Under the pieces are notes generated by a model. It did no database searches. It was not told the DNA's origin and saw only the letters and a list, made by a program, of their open reading frames with translations. Positions 41,380 through 54,743 of a DNA stretch of 64,000 nt are shown here, piece by piece. Within the stretch, counting starts at the first letter, position 1; each line of letters opens with the position of its first letter. The stretch comes from Cercis canadensis (lineage: Eukaryota > Streptophyta > Magnoliopsida > Fabales > Fabaceae): assembly GCA_003255065.1 (NCBI GenBank), contig QAOA01004158.1:158355-222354 (forward strand), written 5' to 3'. The position numbers were made by a program, and so were the translations under genes.

Positions 41380-42111
41380 TTTTTAAGTTAAGTATGTTTA
41401 TATATATATATATATATATATCATAGTTCTTTAAACATATAAATAAAATATGAAATTTCAATAGAATAAGAGAATAAGAGGAAGAAAATTAGAATTTTTT
41501 TTAAGTACAATAAAGAAAGATACAAGAAAACTAACGAACAAATATAGTATGCATCCCATATCAGCCAGAAAGCTCACCTGAAGGCTTGGAGGTGGTTTCT
41601 CAAAGTATGGACAAACTAATTTCCCATTCTCTTCTCTTCCACCAGGAAATATCAAAAAGCAAAGAGCCATATATATATCTAACTGCCAAAAATTAGAGTT
41701 GAGACATATATACAAAAATATCATATATTAGATATAAAAATGAAAATAATTATTAGATTAATACCATCCTGAGAACAATTTGTATTAATAGAAAAAAGAT
41801 AAAACTAAATTGAATTCTGTAATTTTAATAATTCGAAATACAATGTTTTCCTTTTTTAGTCGATGTTCAAAATACAATGTTAAAAGAAAAGAAATAACTT
41901 TAAAAAAAATTAATTGGACAAACTATTAAAGAAGTTTGTCCTCTTAATTACTTTCTTCCTTTCAGTTGATTTGTTGCGTTCCTCTTGGTTATTATAGAAA
42001 AGGGTGTTCTATTATTAATTTTATTGAGTTTTAATGTTTTATTAGATCGGTGTTGAGACATACTTCTTGTATATGTCTAAATAAAATTAAGCCAACTCTT
42101 ACTTCGTAAAT

Positions 42112-42145
<34 letters not shown>

Positions 42146-42560
42146 TTATCAATGAATAGACTACCATGGCGACATGATTGAATAAAGATAATAGACTTTA
42201 AGAATTTTTTGCTTTCCATGGTGGTTGATGGAATTTTTGTCGTCCGCTTCAAGAAGAAATTAATTAAAAAGGTATATATGCAGCTATGGAAGAAATTTTC
42301 ATTGATGAAATGAAAGTGAAGAATCATGGAGAGATTAATTGATAGCAACTCATTAATCGGCATCAATGTTTTATAAATTTTTATGATAAATTTCAGATAT
42401 TATCGAATATTAATTCTTAATATCCAGTAATAGGTAATAAGATTGCATATAATTAATAGTTGTTTCCTAGAGTAAACACTATTAGACCCAAAAACTAATT
42501 ACTAAGAGGCAGCAAGAGGAAGACTAGCTTAATCAAAGTCTTCCATGCACAAGTTGACAG
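41380..42560. repeat. Block P, copy 3
   Basis: Copy of 1-1190 with two (TA)n runs. The minus-strand frame at 41458-41724 contains GREENGKLVCPYFEKPPPSL directly before a GTGAGC donor-like site, an exon-tail look shared by the copies at 190-310 and 62400-62560. The protein is not recognised. Confidence 0.65.
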
Positions 42561-42599
42561 ACAGCGGCCACTAGGAAACAACTATTTGTTAGTGGGATG

Positions 42600-42695
42600 G
42601 TATGGTATCTCATAATTTGAGAAACCATTAGATTCCAACTTTTTGTTACTTGTCTATTCGTTCACTAAAAGGTCATCATGAACTCCCAACTCAAG
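42600..42695 (+). pseudogene. RLK leader and first codons, stub
   Basis: This matches the RLK leader up to the ATG at 42679 and the first codons (MNSQL), then stops matching at about 42695. It is a third truncated RLK 5' end besides copy 0 and copy 3. Confidence 0.75.
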
Positions 42696-43090
42696 ATGAC
42701 AAGATGACTTGGGAAATATGAACGGGTAGAGAGAATAGAAAAATGAGGATCCTATCCTCACGTTGATGGATCGCTATCCTTGTTTAAGGATGTCTTGAGG
42801 GAAGATTTTATTTTGGTTACTCCTGGGAACAGCAGTTGTTTCTGTGAGTTAAGTTAGTTTTTTCTGTTTTGAGCCTGTTTGCAACCCTTAAATTACAAAA
42901 AAANAAAAAAAAAAAAAAAAACAAAACAACATCAAACAAAAACAAACTAGAATCTCTCTGCATTGCAATGTGCCACGTCTTCTTTTAATGAAGAATTTGT
43001 GAATTCTATACGGATAAATGTGAGTGTTTCACATCATACATATATATATATATATAAAGTGAGTATTTCACATTACATTATTTATTTAAC
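42696..43090. other. Unassigned segment ending in a poly(A)-like tract
   Basis: About 200 bases found nowhere else in the window end in an A-run with an N at 42904. This could be the 3' end of a retroposon inserted next to the RLK stub, but no second target duplication is visible. A short (TA)n tract follows at 43038-43056. Confidence 0.4.
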
Positions 43091-43903
43091 TAATATCTTC
43101 ACAAATCTAAACCCCAATTAAATCCCAAACATCTCGTTCACTCACAAAATAATTTTTTCACTCAAAATTCTGCAGCATCTTATTCTCTTCTTTTGCAAAC
43201 ATTGCTCTCTCTAACCGTAGTACAAAACTTCAAAACAAGGCATTATTATCTTTGCTAGTGGCACCTTTTTTTTCTTTTTTCTTTTTTCCTTCTCTTCAAG
43301 TGGCAGACATCACGTTAATCCACCAATATACTAAGAGAAATGTTAGATCAAAAAAATTTGTACAGAACTATACACAAACTATGATGTGACAAAATCAGAA
43401 TATGACCAAAAAAAAAGTTAAAAGTGGAACCAATTGAATTCAAATTCTGTCCCACACCACAATTTGTGAAATATTGAGTCAAGAGTTTATATATATATAT
43501 ATATATATGACCAAAAAAAAAGTTAAAAGTGGAACCAATTGAATTCAAATTCTGTCCCACACCACAATTTGTGAAATATTGAGTCAAGAGTTTATATATA
43601 TATATATATATATGACCAAAAAAAAAGTTAAAAGTGGAACCAATTGAATTCAAATTCTGTCCCACACCACAATTTGTGAAATATTGAGTCAAGAGTTTAT
43701 ATATATATATATATATATGACCAAAAAAAAAGTTAAAAGTGGAACCAATTGAATTCAAATTCTGTCCCACACCACAATTTGTGAAATATTGAGTCAAGAG
43801 TTTATATATATATATATATATATGACCAAAAAAAAAGTTAAAAGTGGAACCAATTGAATTCAAATTCTGTCCCACACCACAATTTGTGAAATATTGAGTC
43901 AAG

Positions 43904-43948
<45 letters not shown>

Positions 43949-44651
43949 AATCACTCATATACTAAATATTTTACCTCTTTCATTATTTTCCTTTGCGAAC
44001 CTAGCTTATATAATTGGGCTTGGATCTAATAAAAGCTCCAATGCTGCACCTTAACCTATTCCCTTAACATTACCTCCAATTAACTTATACAAATTTCAAA
44101 CAATTTTCTCTCCCTTCATAATCACCATACAACTTCCACAAACTTTCAATATTATGCCTATTCGCCATAAGCCAATGAATCTAATCTATCCAAAGATATC
44201 AAACGTTAGTGACCAAAAAAAAAATTCAAAATTTCCAAATTTTCACCTACTATCAACATATGTTTCGAATCACCAAGAAAGTCACACTACCATCACTATC
44301 AACGACACCCATTAAACATAATACAAGCATGTAGAAAAGCTAATAATCATTCAAAGAACCCTTACCTTAATAATTCTCTCAAAATTCTAGCCAAAAAAAA
44401 AAAAAACATTAGGAAAAGAAAAATGCTTATGATACAATAGTAGATATCACATTGGTTGAGATTATACTTTTGAATTATTGCCAAAAAAAAATAAAATTAA
44501 ATGGGTCTGATTAAAGTTCAGGTGGGTTCATTTAAATTTAAATATTGATATGTGTGCATGGTGTAACAATTATTAGTGTGTAAGTAAAATTAGAAAAAAA
44601 AAAAAGTAATGAAAAAAAGATACTAAATTTGGATGTTGGCTTGAATTTTAG
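43091..44651 (+). other. AGPase last-intron remnant, unit III
   Basis: Matches 20200-21324 of pseudogene I. It is the only AGPase part of this unit besides the last exon. It carries the expanded minisatellite at 43402-43926. No coding sequence is seen apart from the repeat-generated frame. Confidence 0.6.
43402..43926. repeat. 105-bp minisatellite, five near-identical units
   Basis: Units begin at 43402, 43507, 43612, 43717 and 43822, each 105 bases and apparently identical, ending in a (TA)n run. 105 is a multiple of three, so the minus strand stays open across all units (35-residue period, motif QYFTNCGVGQNLNSIGS). A single diverged unit occurs at about 20505-20605 in the paralogous intron, so the expansion is recent and local. 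The open frame is almost certainly incidental. Confidence 0.93.
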
Positions 44652-44792
44652 AGAATACAAGAGGTTGAATGATCTTTAGAAAGGTTTTGCATTCGTGCTA
44701 GTCTTACAATAGTTTCAAGGGAAATATACCAAGAAAGATTGGGAACTTGACAATGCTTAAGGAGTTGAATGTTGGCTTCAATAGTTTGTAAG
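44652..44792 (+). pseudogene. Chimeric relic 4: AGPase last exon joined to one RLK repeat
   Basis: 44652-44707 is a degenerate AGPase last exon, and 44708-44792 is the last LRR of RLK exon 1 (SFKGNIPRKIGNLTMLKELN). Shortly after the RLK donor the sequence jumps to the downstream flank, so the kinase exon present in relics 1-3 is deleted here. Confidence 0.8.
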
Positions 44793-45719
44793 GTATGATT
44801 CATCCCATTTAATCCTTGTTCACACTACTAACTTACAATATTCCATCTATTGTAGATTATTCATATTCCAAAGAAATTCAATTTTATAGGACAAAAAGAA
44901 AATTTAAGTTTTGACACGACAATATATGCGTTAATCATGAAGTGCCTTAATTTACGCTGCCATCACACAATCTAATTTCACACTACCAACACCAACAACA
45001 TCCAACTCATTATCAAAGCCAATTAAATAATTCCAACACCACAAGCATTATAGGTATCAACGCTGGTCAATATTCCAAGTCAATATAATATTAATCAAGA
45101 GTTAGTTCCACCACCAACTTGGGATGGGAAAGCTTCGGTGACAATTTCTTGTGGTGGGACAACAGCCGGTCAACGCTCCAAGTCAATATAATTAAATAGT
45201 GATAACATTTCATATTTTGCTTTACGATTGAAATATCAAAATGATTTCACTATTACGTTATCATACAAGTGTCAAATTTGATCCCATTAAAACGAATAGA
45301 ATGAAATTACAGGAGGGACGAAAAAAGAAAACAACTATTATTTATATATATAACTTCTTATAATTGTTTAAAAATACAAATAATTTTAATGAGTTTTATT
45401 AGGTCTGCGTTGAGACATACTTCTTGTATGTGTCTAAATAAAATTAAGCTAGCTCTTACTTTGTAACACTATATATATAAATTTACCAATGAATAGATTA
45501 TTATAGCGACACTAAATGGTCTCTGTCAAGTGGTACTGAAGTCGATTTCAGAACTTATAGATTCTATATTCGAATCTAGAATCTACCATGGCGATATGAT
45601 TGAATAAAGATAATAGACTTTAAGAATTTCTTGCTTTCCATGGTGGTTGATGGAATTTTTATCTTCCACTTGAAGAAAAAATTAATTAAAAAGGTATATA
45701 TGCAGCTATGGAAGAAATT
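44793..45719. other. Relic flank and partial block P
   Basis: 44820-45370 matches the flank after the other relics. 45380-45719 is the 3' part of block P, broken by about 100 bases of other sequence near 45500-45590. It then joins block B. No gene is seen. Confidence 0.5.
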
Positions 45720-47757
45720 TGCACCCTTTTCTATTGCAAATTTTTAAAAAGTGGAATAAAAATGTGAAATATATCGAAACACTACACATAATTATATTAT
45801 TACACATTTTTATATTCTTAATTTGCACCCTTTTCTATTGCAAGCATCATTTTAAGAGAAAGTTGATCCAGGGAAAAGAAAAACAAAACAAAAAATCGTT
45901 TGACAGAAAGTGAAGCCAATAAACCCAGCTGTATGAAGAAGTGAATTGTAATTAACATGTTCACTGAACAATGGATAAAAATTGGCTTTCTACTTTCAAG
46001 TTAGAATAGTAAAATTTACAGTGACCAATAAAGTGCATCAATTTAAAGTGCAATTACGTAGAGATAGTTAATTAGGCATTATGTCAAGAACAACTTCCAA
46101 ACTATCATCTCACTTGGACTAAGATTTGTCCAATAAACATTGATAATAGTGAACGATGATGCATCAAGCACAAAGATAATGTGATGTGATTAGTTCACAG
46201 AAATATGCATAATGGGCTGCAATTTTCATCAAACAATCAATGGTGTTAAAGGAAGTTGAGGGTAAAAAATAATAAAATAACTTACAAGCAACCAATCAGA
46301 AACCGCTAAAAGTATCTCAAGTTTTTTTCATTTTTTGTCAAAAGTATCATAATTGATTAAGTGAAATTTTTTTTTTAATTCTTTTTCTTGGTGAGATTGG
46401 ATATGAAACTTACACTTAACTTTGGATGGAGAGAATGAATTTAAGAAGAATTAAAATATAATAAATTAAGTTAGCACTTCCAACAAAATCAAATATATAT
46501 AATTTTATTAGATTCTATTTTCCAGAGAAATTCATGCAAAATGGGATATAAATAGAATTTTGAAAACACGTGAGGCTCTTGGCTCCTCCACTACAAACTA
46601 ATACAAAGTTAGTTTTTCCAACTTCCAAGCAAGTAATTATACANACTAATACAGAGTTAGTTTTTCCAACTTCCAAGCAAGTAATTATACATGATGGAGG
46701 TAAAAACATGTAACACGAATTTGACTTCCATGCAGTTTACTCACATCAAATTAATTTCCACAGTTATTAAAAAAAATTAAATTTTATAATTTTTTTTATA
46801 AGTAAATTTTTATAAATTAGCCTTTAAAAAATGTTTTTTATAAAATAATCTTTTCATCAAATCATCATGATTTTTTAAAAATTGATTTCTATAATACACA
46901 TAAATATTTATTACAAAATAGTTTTTCAATTAAAAATATTTATACCAATTTATCAAAAATCTTGATGATTGAAGAATTATTTTATAGTAAATATTTTTTC
47001 TTTTGGGACTAATTTATTAGTGAGAATTAGTAAGATATGATTTAGTACAATAATACCTTTGAACTTAAGATCTCTCACTTATTAGTAGAAATTAATGTAT
47101 CTAAGTTATTAGTTTATATATGATATACTCTTTTCACGAGCACTAACTAAAATAAACATGTATTTGTTATATAATCTTTAAATTTCAAAGCTGAAAACAA
47201 TTTTGTTATTATATATATAAAACACATAAGATTCGTATCTTCGTATATTATATTGTTTATTTTTATTTGTACCCTCTCACTTTCATTGTTATGGTCATTA
47301 TAAAGCAAATCTTAGAAGTCTACAAAAAGTAAAACATTTGTCAAGAATATGGGAACGACCTTTCTATGTTAAGACGTCAATTGGATAAATTTGTACTCAA
47401 AAGTCAAAAGTTATTATCTTGTCGTATTTTCTTTTTATTAATAGCACTAGCAGTGCCCTTAATCCTATGTCCACATTATTCAGTCCTTATGATTTATTAA
47501 TGTCATTGCGGTTCTCCTATTGAAAAGAGAATCTGATATTCTAACATTATTTCAATACGAGATAATAAATCATAGTACATTATTTGCTGGCGACAATGCC
47601 CACTAATAAAGTGCCAATAGAACCACACACATTCTATTATTATTACTGAAATTGGAAAACTGCGTAGGTGACTAGGTTTGAGAATTAGATATTGTTGTTA
47701 GAGATACTTGTTTTAGGACAAACATAAAAGTAGGAAAGGATCACCTTTAGCTCCCCC
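45720..47757. repeat. Block B, copy 2: upstream of RLK copy 3
   Basis: Matches 26980-29177. The N at 46644 is flanked by a 46-base direct repeat, probably an assembly overlap. The captured minus-strand exon of copy 1 is reduced to its last codons at about 46285. No gene is seen. Confidence 0.7.
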
Positions 47758-47860
47758 TATTTATACTCAAGCCAGTCTTGTGGCATGCTATCTCATAATT
47801 TCAGAAACCATTAGATTCCAACTTTTTGTTACTTGTCTATCTCTTCACTAAAAGGTCATC
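47758..47860 (+). promoter_or_regulatory. TATA box and leader of RLK copy 3
   Basis: TATTTATA at 47758-47765 lies 95 bases before the ATG at 47861, preceded by type-B upstream sequence as in copy 2. Confidence 0.5.
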
Positions 47861-50800
47861 ATGAACTCCCAACTCAATGGAGTTCACTCCCTCTTTGTTC
47901 CAACTCTGTTGCTTGTGCTCTACTGTTTTATGGCTCCTACTAGTATTGCTGTGCTTCAAGTCCTCAACATTAACACCGACCAGTCTTCTCTTCTTGCCTT
48001 CAAACACCATATCACTTACGACCCCAATAATTTCCTTGCCAAAAACTGGTCAGTTAAAACCCCCGTTTGCAATTGGTTTGGCATCACTTGTGATTCTTCC
48101 CACCTTAGAGTTACTGCCCTCAATCTCTCTCACATGAATCTTGTTGGNACCAGTCTTCTCTTCTTGCCTTCAAAGACCATATCACTTACGACCCCAATAA
48201 TTTCCTTGCCAAAAACTGGTCAGTTAAAACCCCCGTTTGCAATTGGTTTGGCATCACTTGTGATTCTTCCCACCTTAGAGTTACTGCCCTCAATCTCTCT
48301 CACATGAATCTTGTTGGAACCATTCCTCCTCATATGGGGAACCTATCCTTCCTTTCTAAGCTAGATCTTTCCAACAATACCTTTCATGGTTCCCTTCCTA
48401 GTGAATTAGCTCGGTTACGTAGAGTGAAACTCATTCACCTACGATTCAACAACTTCAGTGGGTATATCCCATCATGGTTTGTCTTCTTACCGAAACTTGA
48501 ACAGTTGTGGTTAGGCTATAACAGTTTCACGGGTAAGATCACACCCTCCTTATTCAACTTAACTTCACTGCAAACACTTGATCTTGCTGGTAACAAACTT
48601 TGGGGTATTCTATCCTCCAACTTCTTCAATGCCCCTGCATTACAACGGGTGATGGTTTATGATAACCAACTCTCAGGCTCTATCCCAAGCTCTGTTTTCA
48701 ACATATCATCGCTTCAACTTATCGATCTCGGAAAAAAAAAAACCTTTTTGGTGAAGTCCCCGAAAATATCTTCTATTACCTTCCTAAATTGGAGAAGTTT
48801 AGTTTAGAAGAGAACCAGTTCGTTGGAGAAATTCCACTTAGCCTGTTTAATTGTAAGCAGCTGCAAATTTTGTGGTTAGATCACAATAGTTTCAAGGGAA
48901 ATATACCAAGAGAGATCGGAAACTTGACAATGCTTAATTTTTTATACCTTGGCAACAACAATTTGCAAGGTATGATTTATTCTTTTAGTTTACAAATAAC
49001 CTTGTTAACTATGATACTTGAAATACAAGAATACATACTACCCTGGTGTAGAATCAAAACGTCATTTTTTAAAAGTAAAATTTATATATTTGAAATGAGA
49101 AAAATATTTTTGAAAGAAGCATGAAATGTCTAAATTTGTGGATATCTTGGATTTATTATTGATGTGTACAAGGATTTCAAATTTTGAAATGTGATAGAAT
49201 TATTCCTATTATCTATGACAGGTACAATACCAAACGAGATTGAGAATCTATATAATCTAGAGATGTTGATCTCGAAGTTGCCAACTTGAGTGGCCAAATT
49301 CCATCAGAAATTTTTAATATTTCTACAATAACAACAATTTCCCTAGTCATGAATCAACTCTCAGGCAATCTACCAATAACCTTAGGCTCCATGGCTCCAA
49401 ATCTTAAGATGTTATTCTTAGGTGATAATTATCTTAGTGGAAAAATCTCAAGCTCTATTTCCAATGCTTCTTTGCTCATTGAATTAGACTTGTCAAAAAA
49501 TTCATTTTCTGGCTACATTCCAAATATATTTGATAATTTAAGGAAGCTTGAATGGCTTAATGTTTATTAGAATAATTTGACTTCTGATCCTTCCAATCTA
49601 GAGTTGAATATTATAAATTCTTTAAGTAGTAGTAACTATCTAAGAGAAGTATACTTCTCACATAATCCTTTGAACTACGTCCTTCCAATGTCTATTGGCA
49701 ATCTCTCCACTTCTCTAGAGAACTTGGGATTTGGGAGTTGTGAAATGAGGGGTAGCATTCCACCAAATATTGGCACCTTAAGTGGCTAATTAATATCCCT
49801 TGGCCTTGGTGGAAATCAACTGACTGGAACCATTCCAACTGGAATAGAGAAGTTACAAGAGTTACAAGCTCTCTCTCTTCATGGGAACCTGTTAGAAGGA
49901 CTTCTTCCACGTGTAATATGTCAACTCAAGAGCTTGTGGACATCAGACTTGGGTATTAACAGTTTTTCCGGACCAATACCTACTTGCTTGAGTAACCTTA
50001 CATTATTGAGGGAGTTTTATCTTGATAGTAATTATTTGAACTCGACAATACCTTCTGATTTGCTGAGCCTCACATATTTATTACATTTAAACTTCTCATC
50101 AAATGAGCTAATAGGACCTCTCCCACTACGTATTGGAAATTTAAGAGTTTTGACAGAGCTTTATTTATCAGATAATCAGTTATCAGGTAACATTCCAAGC
50201 ACCATGGGAGGACTTCAAGATTTAAGTCATCTTGACTTGCAACGAAATAAATTGGAAGGACCTATCCCTGAATCTTTTGGCATTTTGGTGAGTTTGGAAG
50301 AACTTTATTTATCAAAAACCAATTTATCTGGTGTTATTCCCAAGTCTTTAGAGGGACTTGTGCATATGAAGTTTTTCAATATCTCTTTCAATAAATTAGA
50401 AGGAGAGATTCCAAGTGGTGGGCCTTTTAGAAACTTGTCTTCTCAATCATTCATGGGGAATGAAGGACTTTGTGGTCCTCCACACTTGCNCTTTATTTAT
50501 CAAAAAACAATTTATCTGGTGTTATTCCCAAGTCTTTAGAGGGACTTGTGCATATGAAGTTTTTCAATGTCTCTTTCAATAAATTAGAAGGAGAGATTCC
50601 AAGTGGTAGGCCTTTTAGAAACTTGTCTTCTCAATCATTCATGGGGAATGAAGGACTTTGTGGTCCTCCACACTTGCAAGTCCCAAAATGCAAAACTACT
50701 GCATCTAGAAAATCCCCAAAAACTACTGCAATTGTGCTGAAAATTGTTTTGCCCGCTGGGTTTGCCACATTAATGTTTATATCGACTTTCTTATATGTGC

Positions 50801-51725
50801 TAAAATGCAAAAATCACAACGAGTTGTCTAACCCAGAGCAAGATTCAACAGTGACAACATGGAGAAGAATTTCATATCATGAACTTCGGCAAGCTACAAA
50901 TCAGTTTAGTGATGTCAATTTACTTGGTATAGGGAGCTTTGGAAAAGTATATAAAGGAATACTCGACGACGGGATGAATGTTGCAGTAAAAGTTTTCAAT
51001 TTGGAGCTTGAAGGAGGATTTAGAAGCTTTGATTCTGAATGTGAAGTGCTAAGAAATGTCTGCCATTGAAATCTTATAAAAGTCATTAGCAGTTGCAATA
51101 ACAATATTGACTTCAAGGCATTGGTTTTGAGTTACATGCCTAACGGGAGTTTAGAGAGGTGGTTATACTCCGACAATCGTGGGTTGAGTATAATGTAAAG
51201 GTTGAACATAATGATTGATGTTGGAACAGCATTGGATTATTTACATCATGGTTGTTCTATACCAATTGTGCATTGTGATTTAAAACCCAATAACGTATTG
51301 CTAGATCAAGATATGATTGCACATGTGACTAATTTTGGCATTGCAAAACTCTTGGGTGGAGATTCCTTGACACACACTATGACACTAGCCACAATGGGTT
51401 ATATGGCTCCAGGTGATGTTTCTAAATCATTTTCAACTAACTTTTTCGTTTCTTGCAAATATATCATGTTGTATAAATATTTCTAATATGTCGAAACATT
51501 TTCCAAGTTCATATCATAATATCAAATATCTTAAGAATTGTTTTCTCCTTACATGCAGAGTATGGATTGGAATGAATTGTTTCTAGGCAAGGTGATGTAT
51601 ATAGCTATGGTATCTTGCTTTTGGAAACTTTCATTAGAAAGAAGCCCACAGATGAAATGTTCCATGGAGAATTTAGCATCAAGCACCGGGTGAAAGGTTC
51701 GTACCCTGATGCAATAATTGATTTT
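47861..51725 (+). pseudogene. LRR receptor-like kinase copy 3, pseudogene
   Basis: Same gene as copies 1 and 2: exon 1 from 47861 to 48969, exon 2 from 49222 to 51412, and a partial exon 3 from 51559. Two single-N joins (48148 and 50490) are flanked by direct repeats of about 168 and 187 bases and may be assembly artefacts. Other damage is independent of these: an A-run frameshift near 48730, a one-base loss near 49265, a stop at 49568, an insertion near 49786, stops in the kinase at 51067 and 51196, and DFG changed to NFG near 51330. Exon 3 leaves RLK sequence after AIIDF (about 51725), so the last third of the kinase C-lobe is missing. The non-RD HCDLKPNN motif is still readable. Confidence 0.92.
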
Positions 51726-51932
51726 AAAATGAGATAAATCTTAAATTTGAATTTTTAAGTTTTGTGATTTTTTNTTTTGGAAACCTTCATTAGAAAGAAG
51801 CCCACAGATGAAATGTTCCATGGAGAATTTAGCATCAAGCACCGGGTGAAAGGTTCGTACCCTGATGCAATAATTGATTTTAAAATGAGATAAATCTTAA
51901 ATTTGAATTTTTAAGTTTTGTGATTTTTTGAT
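51615..51932 (+). repeat. Duplication of about 158 bp around the N at 51774
   Basis: 51615-51773 and 51775-51932 are near-identical and cover the truncated kinase exon 3 and the foreign sequence after it. This is probably an unmerged overlap of contig ends. Confidence 0.75.
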
Positions 51933-52009
51933 AAAATATTCGTGTGGGCTTCATAAATTATCAAATTTTAAGTTTAATAGTGTGAAACTTGTGTTGAAAG
52001 AAGTTAAAA

Positions 52010-53640
52010 ATATTGAATAACCCCTTACTTTCAAGTTAGAACAGTAAAATTTACAGTGATCAATAGTGTATTTGACAAGCTCCAGTCTAGAAGCTAAAGT
52101 GAAGACTAAAGTGCAATTATGTAGAGATGGTTAATTAGGCATTATGTCAGGCACAACTTCCAAACTATCATCTCACTTGGACTAAGATTTGTCCAATAAA
52201 CATTGATAATAGTGAACGATGATGCATCAAGCACAAAGATGATTGAGATTTATGTTCCCTACTCAGTCATTGATGAGGTCACCCTTAGATCATAGCAAGG
52301 AGATAGCCTCATGCTGTGCTACATATTGAGTTTGCCAATTAGAAAGCATTACTTATTGAAAGTAGAGTATTTTTATTGGAGAATTTATAATATCTTAATA
52401 AAAGTTTAGTTAGAAACTCCAACATGCCTTTTTATTTTTAATATTAAAAATAAAAGAGAGCACGCATATATTGGATGGTAGACAGATCAGATCCGATTAT
52501 GTTACTTGAGTTATGTTGCTCAGATTTAAGTTATATATTTCATTAAAGTTTATCTCAACTATTAAAACACATTAACATTTAATGGTTGAGATGAACTTTA
52601 ATAAAATGAACAGTTCAAATTTAAGCAACATGACTCAAATGATATGACCTGATCCAAATCCGATGATATACAATGTAATGTGATTAGTTCACAGAAATAT
52701 GCATAATGGGCTGCAATTTTCATCAAACAATCAATGGTGTGTTAAAGGAAGTTGAGGGTAAAAAATAATAAAATAACTTACTAGCAATCAATCAGAAACC
52801 GCTAAAAGTATTTAAAGTTTTTTTGTTTTTCTTTTGTCAAAAGTGTCATAATTGATTAAGTGAATTTGTTTTTTTTAATTCCTTTTCTTTATGAAACTAC
52901 TTTGGATGGAGAGGATGAATTTAAGAAGAATAAAAATATAATAAATTAATTGACACTTCCGAAAAAATCAAATATACATAATTTTCTTAGATTCTATTTT
53001 CAAGAAAAATTCGTGCAGAATGAGATATAAATGGAGTTGTGAAAACACATGAGGCTCTTGGCTCCTCCACTACAAAGTACAAACTAATTCGAAGTTCAAA
53101 CATGGAGTTTACTTGCAAAAGTCACTGTTTCCAACTTCGAAACAAGTAAGTATAAACGATAGAGGTAAAAACGTGCAACACGAATTTGACTTCCGTGCAG
53201 CTTACATCAAATTAATTTCCAGAATTATTAAAAAAATTTAAATTATGATAAACTAGTCTTTAAAATAATGTTTATTATAAAATAATATTTCAATCCAATC
53301 ATCAAGATTTTTTAAAAATTGATTTCTATAATACACATAAATATTCATTACAAAATAGTTCTTCAATCAATAATATTTAGACCAATTCATTAAAAATTTT
53401 GATGATTGAAGAAATATTTTATAATAAATTTTTTTTTCGGGACTAATTTATTAATGAAAATTAATAAGATAAAATTTAGTACAATAATATTTTTGAACTT
53501 AAGATATCTCACTTTCATTATAAATGAATTCTTAGAAGTCTAGAAACAGTAAAACATTTGTCAAGAATATGGGAACCACCTTTCTATGCTAAGACGTCAA
53601 TTGGGGAAATTTGTACTCAAAAGTCAAAAGTTATTAATCC
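52010..53640. repeat. Block B, copy 3, without an RLK
   Basis: Matches 27240-28900 in outline, with an unrelated insert at about 52240-52675 whose interior has inverted-repeat character (gagttatgttgctcag near 52509 and its approximate complement near 52620-52640). It ends at about 53640, where block Q begins instead of an RLK. Confidence 0.6.
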
Positions 53641-53659
53641 TATGTCTACATTCAAACTT

Positions 53660-54743
53660 ACGCGTGCATACCAAGTCAATATAATAGAGTAAAGTCTTTA
53701 AGAAGATATCCCATTGGGATTAGGTGAGATTGAGACCATAAGAATTCATTGACAAGGTATCTCACGTAAGCCAAACAATTAGTACTCTAGCTATTACAGC
53801 ATAATCAATTCCTAAATTTTTATATAACCAAAACAAAAAAACGCGGAAATAAGTTATCCCCTATTTTGCAGTTTTCTATGATATTTGAAACATACATCTT
53901 TTATTAATTTGACCTTAATCTTTTATTAAAAAAAAAAAATACAATGTCCACCTTTTTAAGGTATTAATCAGATTCAACTTTTATCCAAAATTGACTATTA
54001 ATTTAACTACCCACTTACAATTTTATGTGCGTAGTGAATAAAGAATTAAAAATCGATTTTGAACAAACATATGACTTTAAATTAGCAATAATTGTAACTC
54101 ACATAAAATATTTTTTCTTGAGTGACACATCTGAATTTTTTATTTTATTTTAATGACTTTACAATAATTTTCTCTAAAAATAACTTCAAAAATGTTAACT
54201 GAACAACCTATTAAGGAAGTTTGTTCTTACTATCTCCCACCTCCCTTTTTTTGTTTTGTTTTTTTTTTTTTTTTAATCACANTTTTTTTTTCAATCACAC
54301 GCCAATTGCTTTACAAGCTCATGTGGATGATTTGCAAATTGTTATGCCAATTTTTAGTCTTCTACCAAGTCTTTCTTTAATTGATTAGTGAATAGACTAG
54401 CATGGGAACAAGATTGAATAAAGATAATAGACTGAGTCCTCATCTGCGTGGCAAGAATTTTGTTCATCAGGGAATCCGGTTTTATTGTGAATTGCAAAAA
54501 TGGACGAAAATTCTTACAAAATGACAAGTTGAGATGGAACATTTAACCGTGTAACATTGATCGATGGAGAATGAGAGCAGTTGGTTTTAAGGGTGGAAGA
54601 ACATTGATGGTGGTTCGTTTTGTGGGGAAGCTTAGGTGACAATCTCTTGTGGTGGGACAAAGACAATGGCTGGTTGGCCTTCCAAGTCAATATGATTGAA
54701 TAATTACTGACAGCAAGAGGAAGACGGCTTTAACAAGTATATC
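53660..54743. repeat. Blocks Q and A upstream of RLK copy 4
   Basis: Matches 5821-6920. The N at 54282 is flanked by T-rich repeats. The last part is the type-A upstream region, which breaks off at 54743 at a transposon end, about 260 bases short of where the RLK ATG lies in copy 1. Confidence 0.65.

Noticed and set aside
43348-43902. 184-residue minus-strand frame with five identical 35-residue modules
   Set aside because: It is produced by a 105-base minisatellite in an intron remnant, and the single-copy paralogue has no such gene. No promoter or homologue is visible.
43402-43926. CRISPR-like array
   Set aside because: Plant DNA, repeats of 105 bases without variable spacers; it is a minisatellite.
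52480-52680. Foldback transposon in block B copy 3
   Set aside because: Approximate inverted repeats are visible, but no clear ends or target duplication could be defined by eye.
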